40,603 nt of DNA, taken from the NCBI GenBank assembly GCA_902789365.1, contig CADANQ010000016.1:1-40603 (forward strand). Direction: 5' to 3'. The notes under the pieces were generated by a model. The model was not told the origin of the DNA. It did no database searches and worked only from the letters and a program-made list of their open reading frames with translations. The DNA comes from an uncultured Eubacteriales bacterium. Its GTDB lineage: Bacteria > Bacillota > Clostridia > Christensenellales > Aristaeellaceae. Below are positions 16,597 through 24,848 of the stretch, piece after piece (position 1 is the stretch's first letter; every line of letters begins with the position of its first letter). Position numbers and translations under genes: made by a program.

Positions 16597-18516
16597 ATGA
16601 ACATACGCAACATCGGCATCTTCGCGGATGTGGACGCAGGCAAGACCACCCTGACGGAACAGCTGCTCTCTCTCACCGGCGCCATCCGGGAAGCCGGCAG
16701 CGTGGACAGCGGCACCGCCCATACCGATTCCCTGCCCGTGGAAAAGCGGCGGGGCATATCCGTTCGGGCGGCAGCCGTACGGATATGCCGGAAGGGCTGC
16801 ATGATCAACCTGGTGGATACCCCCGGCCACGCGGATTTCGCCGCCGAGGTGGAGCACAGTCTGTGGGCCATGGACGGCGCGGTTCTCCTGGTTTGCGCCT
16901 GCGAGGGCGTCCGTCCCCAGACGGTGACGCTGTGGCGTGCCCTGAGGCAGCAGGGAATTCCGGTGGTCTTTTTTATCAGCAAAACGGATCGCGAAGCCGC
17001 CGACGCGCCCCGCGTCCTCGAAGAAATCAGACGCCTTTGCCCCGAGGCGGTCCATGTCGGGAACAGGGACGCCGTCATCGACCGGGTCTGCGCCGGGGAC
17101 GACGAACTGACCGAAAAATATCTGGAAGCGGGCGATCTTGATGACGGCGAGGTTTTCCCCCGGTTTTATTCCCTGTGCCGCGAGGGAAAGGCTTTCCCCG
17201 TCACGGAGGGATCGGGGCTTAAAAACATCGGCGTGGAACGCCTGCTGGACCTGATGGTTTCCTGCCTTCCCCCTCCCGGGGACGCCGGAAGGCTCTGCGG
17301 CGTCGTGTTCTCCGTCCGGCAGGACCGGCTTCTCGGACGCGGCGTCTGGGTCCGCCTCTACGGCGGCAAGCTCGAAAACCGCCAGGGAGTGGATCTTCCC
17401 GGGAGAATGGATCCTCTGACCGGCAAAACATCGGTAACCCAGCAGAAAATCACCCAGATCCGCTCCGCAAAGGGCGACGACCTCGGCTGTCTTTCAGCCG
17501 GAGACATCGCCGTGGTTTACGGACTTGGGAACGTGTCCGTCGGCACGGTGCTCGGAGACGGGGACCTGCTCCCGCGGCACGTGGACCCGGGCCGTTTCCG
17601 TTCGCCCCTGATATCGGTAAAAGCGATTCCGAACGATCCGGACAAAGCCGAGGATCTGCGCGCCGCCTGCGCCGTTCTGTCCTCCGAGGATCCTCTGCTC
17701 CACGCGGAATACCACCGCGCGCTCAGGGAGCAGCGTCTGAACATCATGGGCACCGTGCAGCTGGAGATTCTCCGGGATGTATTCCGGGAGCGGTTTTCCC
17801 TGGACGTTTCCTTCGACCGGCCGCGGATCAATTATATGGAGACCCTGCGTTCACCCGCCGAGGGATTCGCCGCCTATACCATGCCAAAGCCCTGCTGGGC
17901 CATCCTCCGATTTGAAATGAGACCCGGAAAACGCTCCGGCGGCGTGACCTTCTCGTCCGAGGTGGATCATCGTTTAATCGCGGAGCCTTACCAGAACCAG
18001 GTGCGCCAGGCGCTCCCCATTGCCCTCAGCCAGGGACGCCGGGGCTGGCCCGTAACCGATATCGATATCCGCCTGGTGGACGGCAGCCACCACCTGATCC
18101 ACACCCACCCGCTGGATTTCATCGTAGCGACTCCCTGGGCCATACAGGACGGCCTTCAGCGGGGAGGCAGCCTCCTTCTTGAGCCGGTGATGGACTACAC
18201 CTTTTCATTGCCTCCCGACGTGCTCGGCCGTGTCATCAGCGATACCGCGGCCATGCGCGGCGAGGTGTTGTCCACCGAGAACGAAAGCGGCGGCGTGCTT
18301 TTGCGCTGCCGTGTCCCGCTGTACGACAGCGTGGATTATCCCAAAGCCCTCGCTTCGCTCTCCTCCGGCCGGGCGTCGATGTCCGCGAGCCTTCACGGTT
18401 ACCGTGAATGCGACAGGGATGAGACTCTCCCCCGCCGCGGCGTGGATCCGCTGGACACGGCCAGATATATCCTGGCCGCCCGCAGCGCCTTGGAAGGCGG
18501 CATCTATGACGGATGA
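16597..18516 (+). CDS. Tet(M)-family ribosomal-protection-like translational GTPase
   Basis: The 639-residue length equals Tet(M), and the EF-G-like domain order is intact: GTPase domain with G1 ADVDAGKTT, RRGISV, DTPGHADF and SKTD, then domains II-V. Tet(M)-type proteins bind the ribosome and push tetracycline off 16S rRNA using domain IV loop III (YSPVSTPADF). The aligned segment here reads HLIHTHPLDF, so the SPV tip is replaced. The G1 His of Tet(M) (AHVDAGKTT) is Asp, and NKxD is SKTD. The family is therefore clear but tetracycline resistance is doubtful; it may displace another ribosome ligand or serve translation. GGGAGG precedes the ATG at 16597. A transposase remnant lies just upstream. 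Confidence 0.85.
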   Translation: MNIRNIGIFADVDAGKTTLTEQLLSLTGAIREAGSVDSGTAHTDSLPVEKRRGISVRAAAVRICRKGCMINLVDTPGHADFAAEVEHSLWAMDGAVLLVCACEGVRPQTVTLWRALRQQGIPVVFFISKTDREAADAPRVLEEIRRLCPEAVHVGNRDAVIDRVCAGDDELTEKYLEAGDLDDGEVFPRFYSLCREGKAFPVTEGSGLKNIGVERLLDLMVSCLPPPGDAGRLCGVVFSVRQDRLLGRGVWVRLYGGKLENRQGVDLPGRMDPLTGKTSVTQQKITQIRSAKGDDLGCLSAGDIAVVYGLGNVSVGTVLGDGDLLPRHVDPGRFRSPLISVKAIPNDPDKAEDLRAACAVLSSEDPLLHAEYHRALREQRLNIMGTVQLEILRDVFRERFSLDVSFDRPRINYMETLRSPAEGFAAYTMPKPCWAILRFEMRPGKRSGGVTFSSEVDHRLIAEPYQNQVRQALPIALSQGRRGWPVTDIDIRLVDGSHHLIHTHPLDFIVATPWAIQDGLQRGGSLLLEPVMDYTFSLPPDVLGRVISDTAAMRGEVLSTENESGGVLLRCRVPLYDSVDYPKALASLSSGRASMSASLHGYRECDRDETLPRRGVDPLDTARYILAARSALEGGIYDG

Positions 18517-18541
18517 CGGAGAGGCGCAAAAGCGTGAATTA

Positions 18542-18568
18542 CGCCGCCCGGATCGCTTCCGGGCGGCG
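18542..18568 (+). terminator. Hairpin after the Tet(M)-like gene
   Basis: An 11-bp perfect stem CGCCGCCCGGA/TCCGGGCGGCG (18542-18552 with 18558-18568) lies 26 bases after the stop. Only a diffuse AT-rich stretch follows, with no clean T run. It may also protect the 3' end of the convergent gene at 18614. Confidence 0.6.
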
Positions 18569-18613
18569 GAATTTCGAATTTATTAATTTATTAGCTTGTT
18601 AAACCTCGTCGGT

Positions 18614-19060
18614 TTATTCCAGCCGGATATCGTAATACCCGCCGTTCTTCAAAAGGTTCTCCGCCGCGGCGGGATCCGTCAGGACATATTCGAAGGTGAA
18701 TCCGCTGTAATCCGTGATCAGCGCCCTGGACAGGTCCCCGGGCGTCACCGGACGAAAGCTTTCGTGCCAGTCCTTCCGATATCGGATGTCCGCGCCGGAA
18801 ACCAGATCGCCTGTAAAAGTCCCCGCAAGAGCGCCGGCGTCGTTGCTCTTGAACTGCTTAACCGTCATCGTATCCATATCGAAAACATAATAGATGGCGT
18901 AATCCGGCAGCATCCGGACATAGGCGTATTCATACGTCGTACCGTCCGCCCCGGCGGGAAACGCCGCAAACAGCAAAAGCACAGCCGCCGCCAGCGCGGC
19001 GATCCTGCGGTATATATTTCTTCCGCGGCCCATACCTGCGCACGCCATGACTGCTGTCAC
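18614..19060 (-). CDS. Small exported protein of unknown function
   Basis: I do not recognise the family. The 148-residue frame has an N-terminal signal peptide: basic GRGRNIYRR, a hydrophobic AALAAAVLLLFAAF core and likely cleavage near AGADG at about residue 39. The remainder (about 110 residues) is a soluble, aromatic-rich domain with YEYAYVRMLPDYAIYYVFD and a C-terminal segment suggesting a beta fold. The start is uncertain: GTG (19060), ATG (19048) and ATG (19033) are in frame and GGGGAGG lies just upstream of the GTG. It stands alone, convergent with the Tet(M)-like gene. Confidence 0.65.
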   Translation of the reverse strand: MTAVMACAGMGRGRNIYRRIAALAAAVLLLFAAFPAGADGTTYEYAYVRMLPDYAIYYVFDMDTMTVKQFKSNDAGALAGTFTGDLVSGADIRYRKDWHESFRPVTPGDLSRALITDYSGFTFEYVLTDPAAAENLLKNGGYYDIRLE

Positions 19061-19219
19061 CCTCCCCGCTGCCGCCGATCTCTGACGCGGCCCGTTAAAA
19101 GTATATCACGGCGCACAGCTGACGTATATAACAAATCAGGAACAGCTTTTACCGTTTTGTTTCCGTTCCGTTCCATTTTGATGAAACCGCCCTGCGGAGC
19201 GGTCAGAGGAGGTCTGTTT

Positions 19220-20149
19220 ATGAGCCGAACCGTTGAAGTGCTTCGCATTATCCTGCCCGTCGTCGTGATGCTTTTTGTCGGGATGCTCTGCCGGAAGAAA
19301 AGCCTGATCAGCCGGGCAGGGGTGGATGCCCTGAAAAAGGTTGCGGTGGATATCGGTCTTCCGGCGGTGCTGCTTCATACCTTCGCCTCGTCGGAATACA
19401 CCCCCGCCACCCTTGCGGTGCCCCTCGTCATGTTTCTGGTCTGCGTCCTTGCCTGGGCCCTGGGAAAGCTTCTCGGGCCCCGGCTGGGAATGAACAGCCG
19501 TTTCATCCCCTTCCTGACCACGGGATTCGAGGCGGGCATGCTGGGCTATTCCCTGTTTACCCTCCTGTACGGGAACGGGCGTCTGGCGGATTTTGCCCGC
19601 GTCGACCTGGGACAGGTGCTGTTCGTCTTTACCCTGTATAAGGTCCTCATCGGCATGGGGGAAAAGGACCGCCCTTCAGCGGGACAGCTGATGAAGGAAA
19701 TGATCCTGTCCCCCATCATCCCCGCCATCATCCTGGGGGTGCTGTTCGGCGCCACCGGCCTTTACAGGGCCATGGAGCCTTCCGGCGCGGCCGCCGTACT
19801 GGACGCCTGCACGGACTTTGTTTCAGCCCCCGTCGGCGCGCTGATCCTTTTGTCCATCGGCTACGACCTGGTGCTCAGGGACATCCCATGGCGCGAAACC
19901 CTCAAAGCCTCCGGCCTTCGGCTTGCGATTATGGCCGTCCTCGGCCTTGGGGTGACAGGCCTTTTCCGCCTCCTCTGGCCGGAGCAGGACTGGTCCCGGG
20001 CCGTCATACTGATGTTCCTCCTTCCCCCTCCCTATGTGCTCCCGGTGTTTTCCACGGACGAAAACCAGCGGGTGTACCTCTCCTCCGTCCTGTCGGTATC
20101 CACCCTGATCACCCTTGCCGGCTTTATCCTTATGGCCGTCATCGGCTGA
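19220..20149 (+). CDS. AEC family transporter (auxin efflux carrier-like permease)
   Basis: A 309-residue polytopic membrane protein with about ten hydrophobic segments in two blocks, as in AEC/malonate-type permeases. Family features are the first helix IILPVVVMLFVGMLCRKK with SLISRAG, the LKKVAVDIGLPAVLLHTF segment (the conserved N/D-x-GLPA-type helix break), and the C-terminal helix pair with FLLPPPYVLPVFS. Family members export or take up organic acids and other small anions; the substrate here is unknown. AGAGGAGG lies 8 bases before the ATG. The gene is divergent from the small exported protein gene and is not in an obvious operon. Confidence 0.85.
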   Translation: MSRTVEVLRIILPVVVMLFVGMLCRKKSLISRAGVDALKKVAVDIGLPAVLLHTFASSEYTPATLAVPLVMFLVCVLAWALGKLLGPRLGMNSRFIPFLTTGFEAGMLGYSLFTLLYGNGRLADFARVDLGQVLFVFTLYKVLIGMGEKDRPSAGQLMKEMILSPIIPAIILGVLFGATGLYRAMEPSGAAAVLDACTDFVSAPVGALILLSIGYDLVLRDIPWRETLKASGLRLAIMAVLGLGVTGLFRLLWPEQDWSRAVILMFLLPPPYVLPVFSTDENQRVYLSSVLSVSTLITLAGFILMAVIG

Positions 20150-20213
20150 ACATACCGTTAACCGCATAAGGAGAATGCGCCTTTTGAATCGGCGCCGCGC
20201 TGATTGCGCGTGA

Positions 20214-20660
20214 ACAGAAGCAGAAAGCTTTTACAATGTCGCGACAGATATCGACCGTATGGACAGAGAGCCGGGACCGGGCCGTCCCGTCATCCTGAAT
20301 TACGGCGGAAAGTCCCTTCACCGGCAGTCCCACGGCGAAAGCTTCCTCGCGCTCGTGGAATTTCGCTTCAGCGGCCATGGTCTTTATATCCTGGACGAGC
20401 CGGAAGCGGCCCTGTCCCCCAGGGGCGTCATCCGCCTGATGCGGAATATGGACAGGCTTGTCAAAACCGGATCGCAGCTGATTATCTCAACGCACTCGCC
20501 GATGCTTCTGACTTTTCCCGGCGCGGAGGTTTACCTGATCCGGGAGGACGGAATCGCCGCGGTGCCCTTCAGGGAAACCGACCATTACAGGACGGCGCTT
20601 CGTTTTCTGCAAAATCCGGAGAGCGCGTCGGATGATATTTTCGGAAAACCGGAGGATTAA
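20214..20660 (+). pseudogene. Remnant of an AAA-type ATPase (C-terminal half)
   Basis: The residues match the C-terminal half of a predicted ATPase family (AAA_21-like): ESFYNVATDIDRMD, SYGG-type NYGGKSLHRQSHGESF (signature), Walker B GLYILDEPEAALS and the H-loop STHSPMLL, ending with ETDHYRTALRFLQNPE. The N-terminal half with Walker A is missing, and an in-frame TGA at 20211-20213 precedes the homologous part. The first in-frame ATG (20259) has no ribosome-binding site and would drop part of the conserved block. A protein made from it could not bind ATP normally, so I call it a decayed gene. Confidence 0.75.
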
Positions 20661-20665
20661 TCACG

Positions 20666-20717
20666 TTCCGGAAAAACAGGAAATCCCACGGAAACATCAC
20701 GTACGTTTTTTCCGGAA
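20666..20717. repeat. Inverted repeat downstream of the ATPase remnant
   Basis: TTCCGGAAAAAC (from 20666) is repeated in inverted orientation as GTTTTTTCCGGAA (to 20717), with one extra T in the second arm. The sequence from 20661 to 20773 shows no gene otherwise. It may be a weak terminator or the edge of a lost mobile element. Confidence 0.45.
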
Positions 20718-20773
20718 GAAGCAATTCCACGAAAGGAAGCCAAAGCAGGCAAAATTATTGATGCCGGCATAAG

Positions 20774-20818
20774 AAAGAGCGGCGCGCCCACACGTATCGT
20801 GCCTCCAGCGCGCCGCGT
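20774..20818 (-). terminator. Hairpin terminator of the beta-galactosidase gene
   Basis: GCGGCGCGC (20779-20787) pairs with GCGCGCCGC (20808-20816) around a 20-base loop. On the minus strand it is followed by the T-rich TCTTTCTT. It lies about 40 bases after the stop of the minus-strand gene; the T tract is interrupted. Confidence 0.55.
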
Positions 20819-20855
20819 TACTTTATGCTCAGTCTCCCGGCAGGGCTCTGAGGCT

Positions 20856-23144
20856 TTATCTTTTTTCCTCCCCGATTGTAAACCGGCAGCAGGCCTTTCT
20901 GCCGGAAGCGGTCCGGATGTGAAGCTCTGCTTCGCCCTTCTCCTCCCCTGCCCAAAGATACACCGCGGCGCGCCCCTCAAGGGTTCGCCGGAAGCACTCT
21001 GAATAAGGCGTCAGGTCGTCCGGACAGCCGTTTTCAATGCCAAGGATCCGAATACCGCCCAGAATCTGGCAGAAGATTATCTCATCCTTCGCGGGACGGC
21101 CATCGGCGTCTGTAAGGAAAACCTCTACCCGGACAGCTTCAAGCAGACCGGGACGCAGCGTATCGGCACGCAGATTGACCGCCGCCGCCACTATGGGGGT
21201 GGACAGAGAATCTTCCAGGCCTTCAGCACGGACGGTTAACGTCCCCGGCGTATAGGGCACCTCCCACGTAAGACGGCATCCATCCTCCCGTTTCAGTTCG
21301 CGGACGCCAAGGGAGACGCCATTCAGAAACAGCTCCGCCCCGGGCAGGCCGGTATACACGCTGACTGTCTTTGTTTCCCCGATTTCCCCTTGCCACAGGA
21401 AGCGCTCCTCCCATCCGTTTCCCGTACCCACGGCAAGCTTTACAAATCGCTCCTTTGTCCACAGCGCCTTCCGGCGGTAGAACAGAGGCTTTTCAAACCC
21501 GGCAAGGTTCATCATCCCAGCCTGGCTGATTCTGACCGGCCACCCCTTGCACTCGCCGAGGAAATCGACCCCCGTCCACAGAAACTGTCCTGCGATAAAA
21601 TCCCTGTCCTCCACCGCCCGCCAGGCAGCGGGATCGTGGCTGTTTTCACTGCCTAGAATCACCCTGCCGGGGTATTTCCGGTGATCCTCGTCATAGAATT
21701 TCTCCCGGTAATTGTATCCGCTCAAGTCCAGCTGGTCCGCAAAACCGGTAAGGTTGCTGAGCTCCGGGAAGGAAAGCGCGCTGGTAACAGGCCTGGTGTC
21801 ATCCAGGGAATGAACGATGTCTGTCAGCTCCCGGGCCACAGCGGAAAGCCTCCCGGCATCCGGTTTGCGGGGATCATACAGTCGCTCCGCCAGGGGTTTG
21901 TTGGCATCGTTGTTTCCCATGACTTCCCTGAACAGCGGCGTCACATAAGGATCGTTGGGATAATCAATCTCGTTTCCGATGGACCACAGCACGACCGACG
22001 GATGGCACCTGTCCCTGAGCACCATGCTCCTGAGGTCCTTCTCATGCCATTCGGGAAAATCTTCTCCGTAACCGTAATGTTTCGGCGGATAAACATTATG
22101 GCCCTGCCACCATTTGTTCTTGATGCCCTCCCATTCGTCAAAAGCCTCGTCCATCACCAGAAAGCCCAGTTCGTCACAGGCATCCAAAAGGTCCGGGTCC
22201 GGCGGGTTATGGGCCGTCCGCAGGGCATTGCACCCGGCTTCGCGAAATTTCTTCAGCCTCGCTTCCCAAACCTTTTTGGGAACAGCCGCGCCGAGGCATC
22301 CCGCGTCGTGGTGTACGCAGACGCCTTTGATCTTCATATTCAAGCCGTTCAGGAAGAAACCCCGGTCCGGATCGAAAAGGAAGGAGCGAATACCGAAGGG
22401 TACACGAACCGTATCCCTGACCGCGCCGCCTGAGAGCGCTTCCGCCGCAAGCGTCAGCATCTTAGGGGAATCCGGCGACCAAAGAGGCGGGCTTGAAACG
22501 TCCATCATCGTTTCGCCGCTTTCACCCTCCCCCTTCGCCGTACCGAGAATCCTTTCCCCGTCCTTCAAAGTGAACCGCGCCCCTTCCGCGCCGAAGGTTT
22601 TCCACTTGACGCGAATCCGGGCGCTGTTTTCGCCGCACCCCATCGTCGAGGGGAAAACACCCCATGGCCGGAAACAGACGCTGTCCGATATCTCAAGGAA
22701 CACGTCCCGGTCGATGCCGCTTCCCGTGTACCACCTGGAATCCGCCACGTCGTTATGCTCAACCCTGACAGCGATCACATTCTCGCCCGGACGCACAAAA
22801 GCTGTTATGTCCCACCCAAATGAGGTATAACCGTAGGCGTGGTTCCCCAGAAAATTGGAATTGATCCACACCTTTGCGTGTTTGTATACCCCGGAAAACG
22901 TGATTCTGACCCTTCCGCGGACGTCCGCCTCCGACAGGGTGAAGGCTTTCCGGTACCATCCCACGCCACCGGGAAGGTAACCGGTACCGCTGGCCCATTT
23001 CGTGTCAAAGGGGAACTCAACAGCCCAGTCATGGGGCACGGTGACCCTTCTCCACGCCCTGTCGTCAAAACCCATGAATTCGGCGCCTTCGCATTCACCG
23101 TAATGGAATGCCCAGTTTGAAATCAGCCTGCGTTTTTCTGCCAT
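20856..23144 (-). CDS. Glycoside hydrolase family 2 protein (beta-galactosidase-like)
   Basis: A 762-residue GH2 enzyme. The N-terminal sugar-binding jelly roll (about 1-155) begins with the NWAFHYGE and VTVPHDWAVE motifs, then comes an Ig-like domain (to about 255), the TIM barrel with GVCVHHDAG and RTAHNPP, acid/base E392 in GNEIDY and nucleophile E500 in LGSEN, and a C-terminal Ig-like domain with GLPGAELFLNGVSLG. There is no signal peptide, so it acts inside the cell on imported oligosaccharides. GH2 also covers glucuronidases and mannosidases; beta-galactosidase is the closest fit by motif. The ATG at 23144 has AAAGGGG upstream; one at 23168 does not. It follows the transporter genes behind a terminator. 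Confidence 0.88.
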   Translation of the reverse strand: MAEKRRLISNWAFHYGECEGAEFMGFDDRAWRRVTVPHDWAVEFPFDTKWASGTGYLPGGVGWYRKAFTLSEADVRGRVRITFSGVYKHAKVWINSNFLGNHAYGYTSFGWDITAFVRPGENVIAVRVEHNDVADSRWYTGSGIDRDVFLEISDSVCFRPWGVFPSTMGCGENSARIRVKWKTFGAEGARFTLKDGERILGTAKGEGESGETMMDVSSPPLWSPDSPKMLTLAAEALSGGAVRDTVRVPFGIRSFLFDPDRGFFLNGLNMKIKGVCVHHDAGCLGAAVPKKVWEARLKKFREAGCNALRTAHNPPDPDLLDACDELGFLVMDEAFDEWEGIKNKWWQGHNVYPPKHYGYGEDFPEWHEKDLRSMVLRDRCHPSVVLWSIGNEIDYPNDPYVTPLFREVMGNNDANKPLAERLYDPRKPDAGRLSAVARELTDIVHSLDDTRPVTSALSFPELSNLTGFADQLDLSGYNYREKFYDEDHRKYPGRVILGSENSHDPAAWRAVEDRDFIAGQFLWTGVDFLGECKGWPVRISQAGMMNLAGFEKPLFYRRKALWTKERFVKLAVGTGNGWEERFLWQGEIGETKTVSVYTGLPGAELFLNGVSLGVRELKREDGCRLTWEVPYTPGTLTVRAEGLEDSLSTPIVAAAVNLRADTLRPGLLEAVRVEVFLTDADGRPAKDEIIFCQILGGIRILGIENGCPDDLTPYSECFRRTLEGRAAVYLWAGEEKGEAELHIRTASGRKACCRFTIGEEKR

Positions 23145-23183
23145 ACCCTTTTCCCCTTTGGCGTTCATTAAACCGAACTGTCT

Positions 23184-23217
23184 TAAAAAGGGGGGATACC
23201 CTTCTGGGCATCCCCCC
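23184..23217 (-). terminator. Intercistronic terminator between the binding-protein and GH2 genes
   Basis: On the minus strand GGGGGGATGCCC pairs with GGGTATCCCCCC (one G-U) around a 4-base AGAA loop, followed by TTTTT. It sits in the 89-base gap before the GH2 start. It probably lets through only part of transcription, giving much binding protein and less enzyme. Confidence 0.88.
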
Positions 23218-23233
23218 CGGTATCACAGGATCA

Positions 23234-24757
23234 TTACTTGCGGTACACGGCGTCCAGCTGGCCCTGGACCTCTTCCATCACCATTTCAATGCCGGCGTCC
23301 TGCAGCGCCTGGCGGAATTCGGCAACCAGGGCAACGGGGTCGTCGTTCATGCCGAAGACGATGCGAGGCATGTAGGTGTTGTACACGTTGGACAGGTTGT
23401 CCATCAGCGGGCCGACCATGGAGTTGTCATAGATATACTGGCCGTAGGGATAGTCGATCTTGACCTCGTCGTACCGGGCATACAGAGCCAGAATGGCATC
23501 CCAATCGAGCTGGGCGTTCCTGTATTCCAGGTTGTCGTTGCGGCCCCACCAGAAGTTAAAGCTGACGCCGTCGGTGGAATCATTGAAGCCCTCGGGACGG
23601 GAGAACAGGCCGTTCTCGTCCACAGTGTACATATCGCCCTCAAAACCGTACTGCATCAGGTGATAAATCTCGGGATCATTGCGCAGCAGGTCATAGACCA
23701 TCAAAGCGCGCTCCGGATGTTTGCTCTGGGCGGCAACGGCCATTGCGCCGTGGGTAATATTCAGGGAAATCAGGTTGTGCTGCTCTTCACCGAAGTAGAA
23801 GAAGCCGAGGTTGGATCCGGGCTGCTTCCTTTCCATTGTGGTGCGCTCGCCGGTCCAGGTCTGGGTGTGATGCTGATGTGCGGCGGTGGTGCCTTCTTCC
23901 ATTTCTGCAACCACGTCACCGGTATAGTTCAGCACGTCGGCACGCCAATAGCCCGCGTCGGCCCACGCTTTCATGGTCTTGGCGAATTCGACCAGCTCGT
24001 CGCCTTCCAGGTAATAGCGGCTCAGGGTGTAGGGATCATCCTTGCTGACACCGTAGAAGATGGCAACCGGGAAACCTTCAATGGCGATATTGCCGGTGTG
24101 GGAGGTCTGCCAGCCGCCGGCCATCTGGGGGCTGTAGGAAGAGCCGTTGCCGTTGGCGTCCCAGGGGATAACACCCTCCTTGTTGTCCTTCACATACTGG
24201 AAGTACACGCCAAGGTCCTCCCAGGAATGCACACCGTTCTCCAGGCCGGCTTCCGCCGCCCAGTCGCCGCGGTACATGAAACCGTGGTTGGTCCACTGCG
24301 CATAGTTGTCTTCGGGAATAAGGTAGATCTGGCCGTCATATTTGCACAGGTCCCAATGGGCCTGGGATACGCTGGCCCAGGTCATGGGGGCGTAGGTCTG
24401 CAGCATTTCCTCGCTCAGGGGCAGGAACGCGCCTTTCTGGGTGTTGGGCCACGCGTCCAGCCAGTCGGTGGCGGTGCCGATCAGATCGATATCGCCGCTC
24501 TGGGTGGCCAGCGCCAGGTTGTACTGGGTCTGCCAGTCGGTCCACTCAATCCAGCGGAATTCCAGTTCGGCGTTGATCTTTTCGGTCAGGAGAGCGTTGA
24601 TTTTGTCCAGAACCTCATAGGTCCTGTTGGTGGGCTTGTCGCCCGTGACCAGGTAGACAATCTTGACGTGTTCGGAGGTGTCGGGTTCGGCCAGAACCAC
24701 GGGCATCAGGCCCATGACCATGACCATTGCGCACAGGATTGCAAGCAGTTTCTTCAT
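23234..24757 (-). CDS. ABC transporter extracellular solute-binding protein, LplA/LipO type
   Basis: A 507-residue sugar-binding protein of the large LplA type with a C-terminal DUF3502-like region (PLMDNLSNVYNTYMPRIVFG, then DAGIEMVMEEVQGQLD). The signal peptide is MKKLLAILCAMVMVMGLMPVVLA with cleavage before EPD. The one Cys in it (C9) is not in a lipobox, so the protein does not look like a standard lipoprotein, unlike most Gram-positive binding proteins. AGGAGGATCC precedes the ATG. It follows the two permease genes; no ATPase gene is nearby, which is usual for this class because a shared MsmX-type ATPase serves it. The GH2 gene downstream suggests a galactoside or similar oligosaccharide as ligand. 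Confidence 0.9.
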   Translation of the reverse strand: MKKLLAILCAMVMVMGLMPVVLAEPDTSEHVKIVYLVTGDKPTNRTYEVLDKINALLTEKINAELEFRWIEWTDWQTQYNLALATQSGDIDLIGTATDWLDAWPNTQKGAFLPLSEEMLQTYAPMTWASVSQAHWDLCKYDGQIYLIPEDNYAQWTNHGFMYRGDWAAEAGLENGVHSWEDLGVYFQYVKDNKEGVIPWDANGNGSSYSPQMAGGWQTSHTGNIAIEGFPVAIFYGVSKDDPYTLSRYYLEGDELVEFAKTMKAWADAGYWRADVLNYTGDVVAEMEEGTTAAHQHHTQTWTGERTTMERKQPGSNLGFFYFGEEQHNLISLNITHGAMAVAAQSKHPERALMVYDLLRNDPEIYHLMQYGFEGDMYTVDENGLFSRPEGFNDSTDGVSFNFWWGRNDNLEYRNAQLDWDAILALYARYDEVKIDYPYGQYIYDNSMVGPLMDNLSNVYNTYMPRIVFGMNDDPVALVAEFRQALQDAGIEMVMEEVQGQLDAVYRK

Positions 24758-24848
24758 ACGATGGGATCCTCCTTTATTGTTTTTATTTTCAGCGGCTCCC
24801 AGCCGCTTCGAACCGTTTTTTGTGCTATTGGCTGAATACCGGCGAAAA

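Noticed and set aside
23108..24835. 575-codon plus-strand open frame opposite the binding-protein gene
   Set aside because: Antisense to a binding protein with clear signal peptide and family motifs; no independent support.
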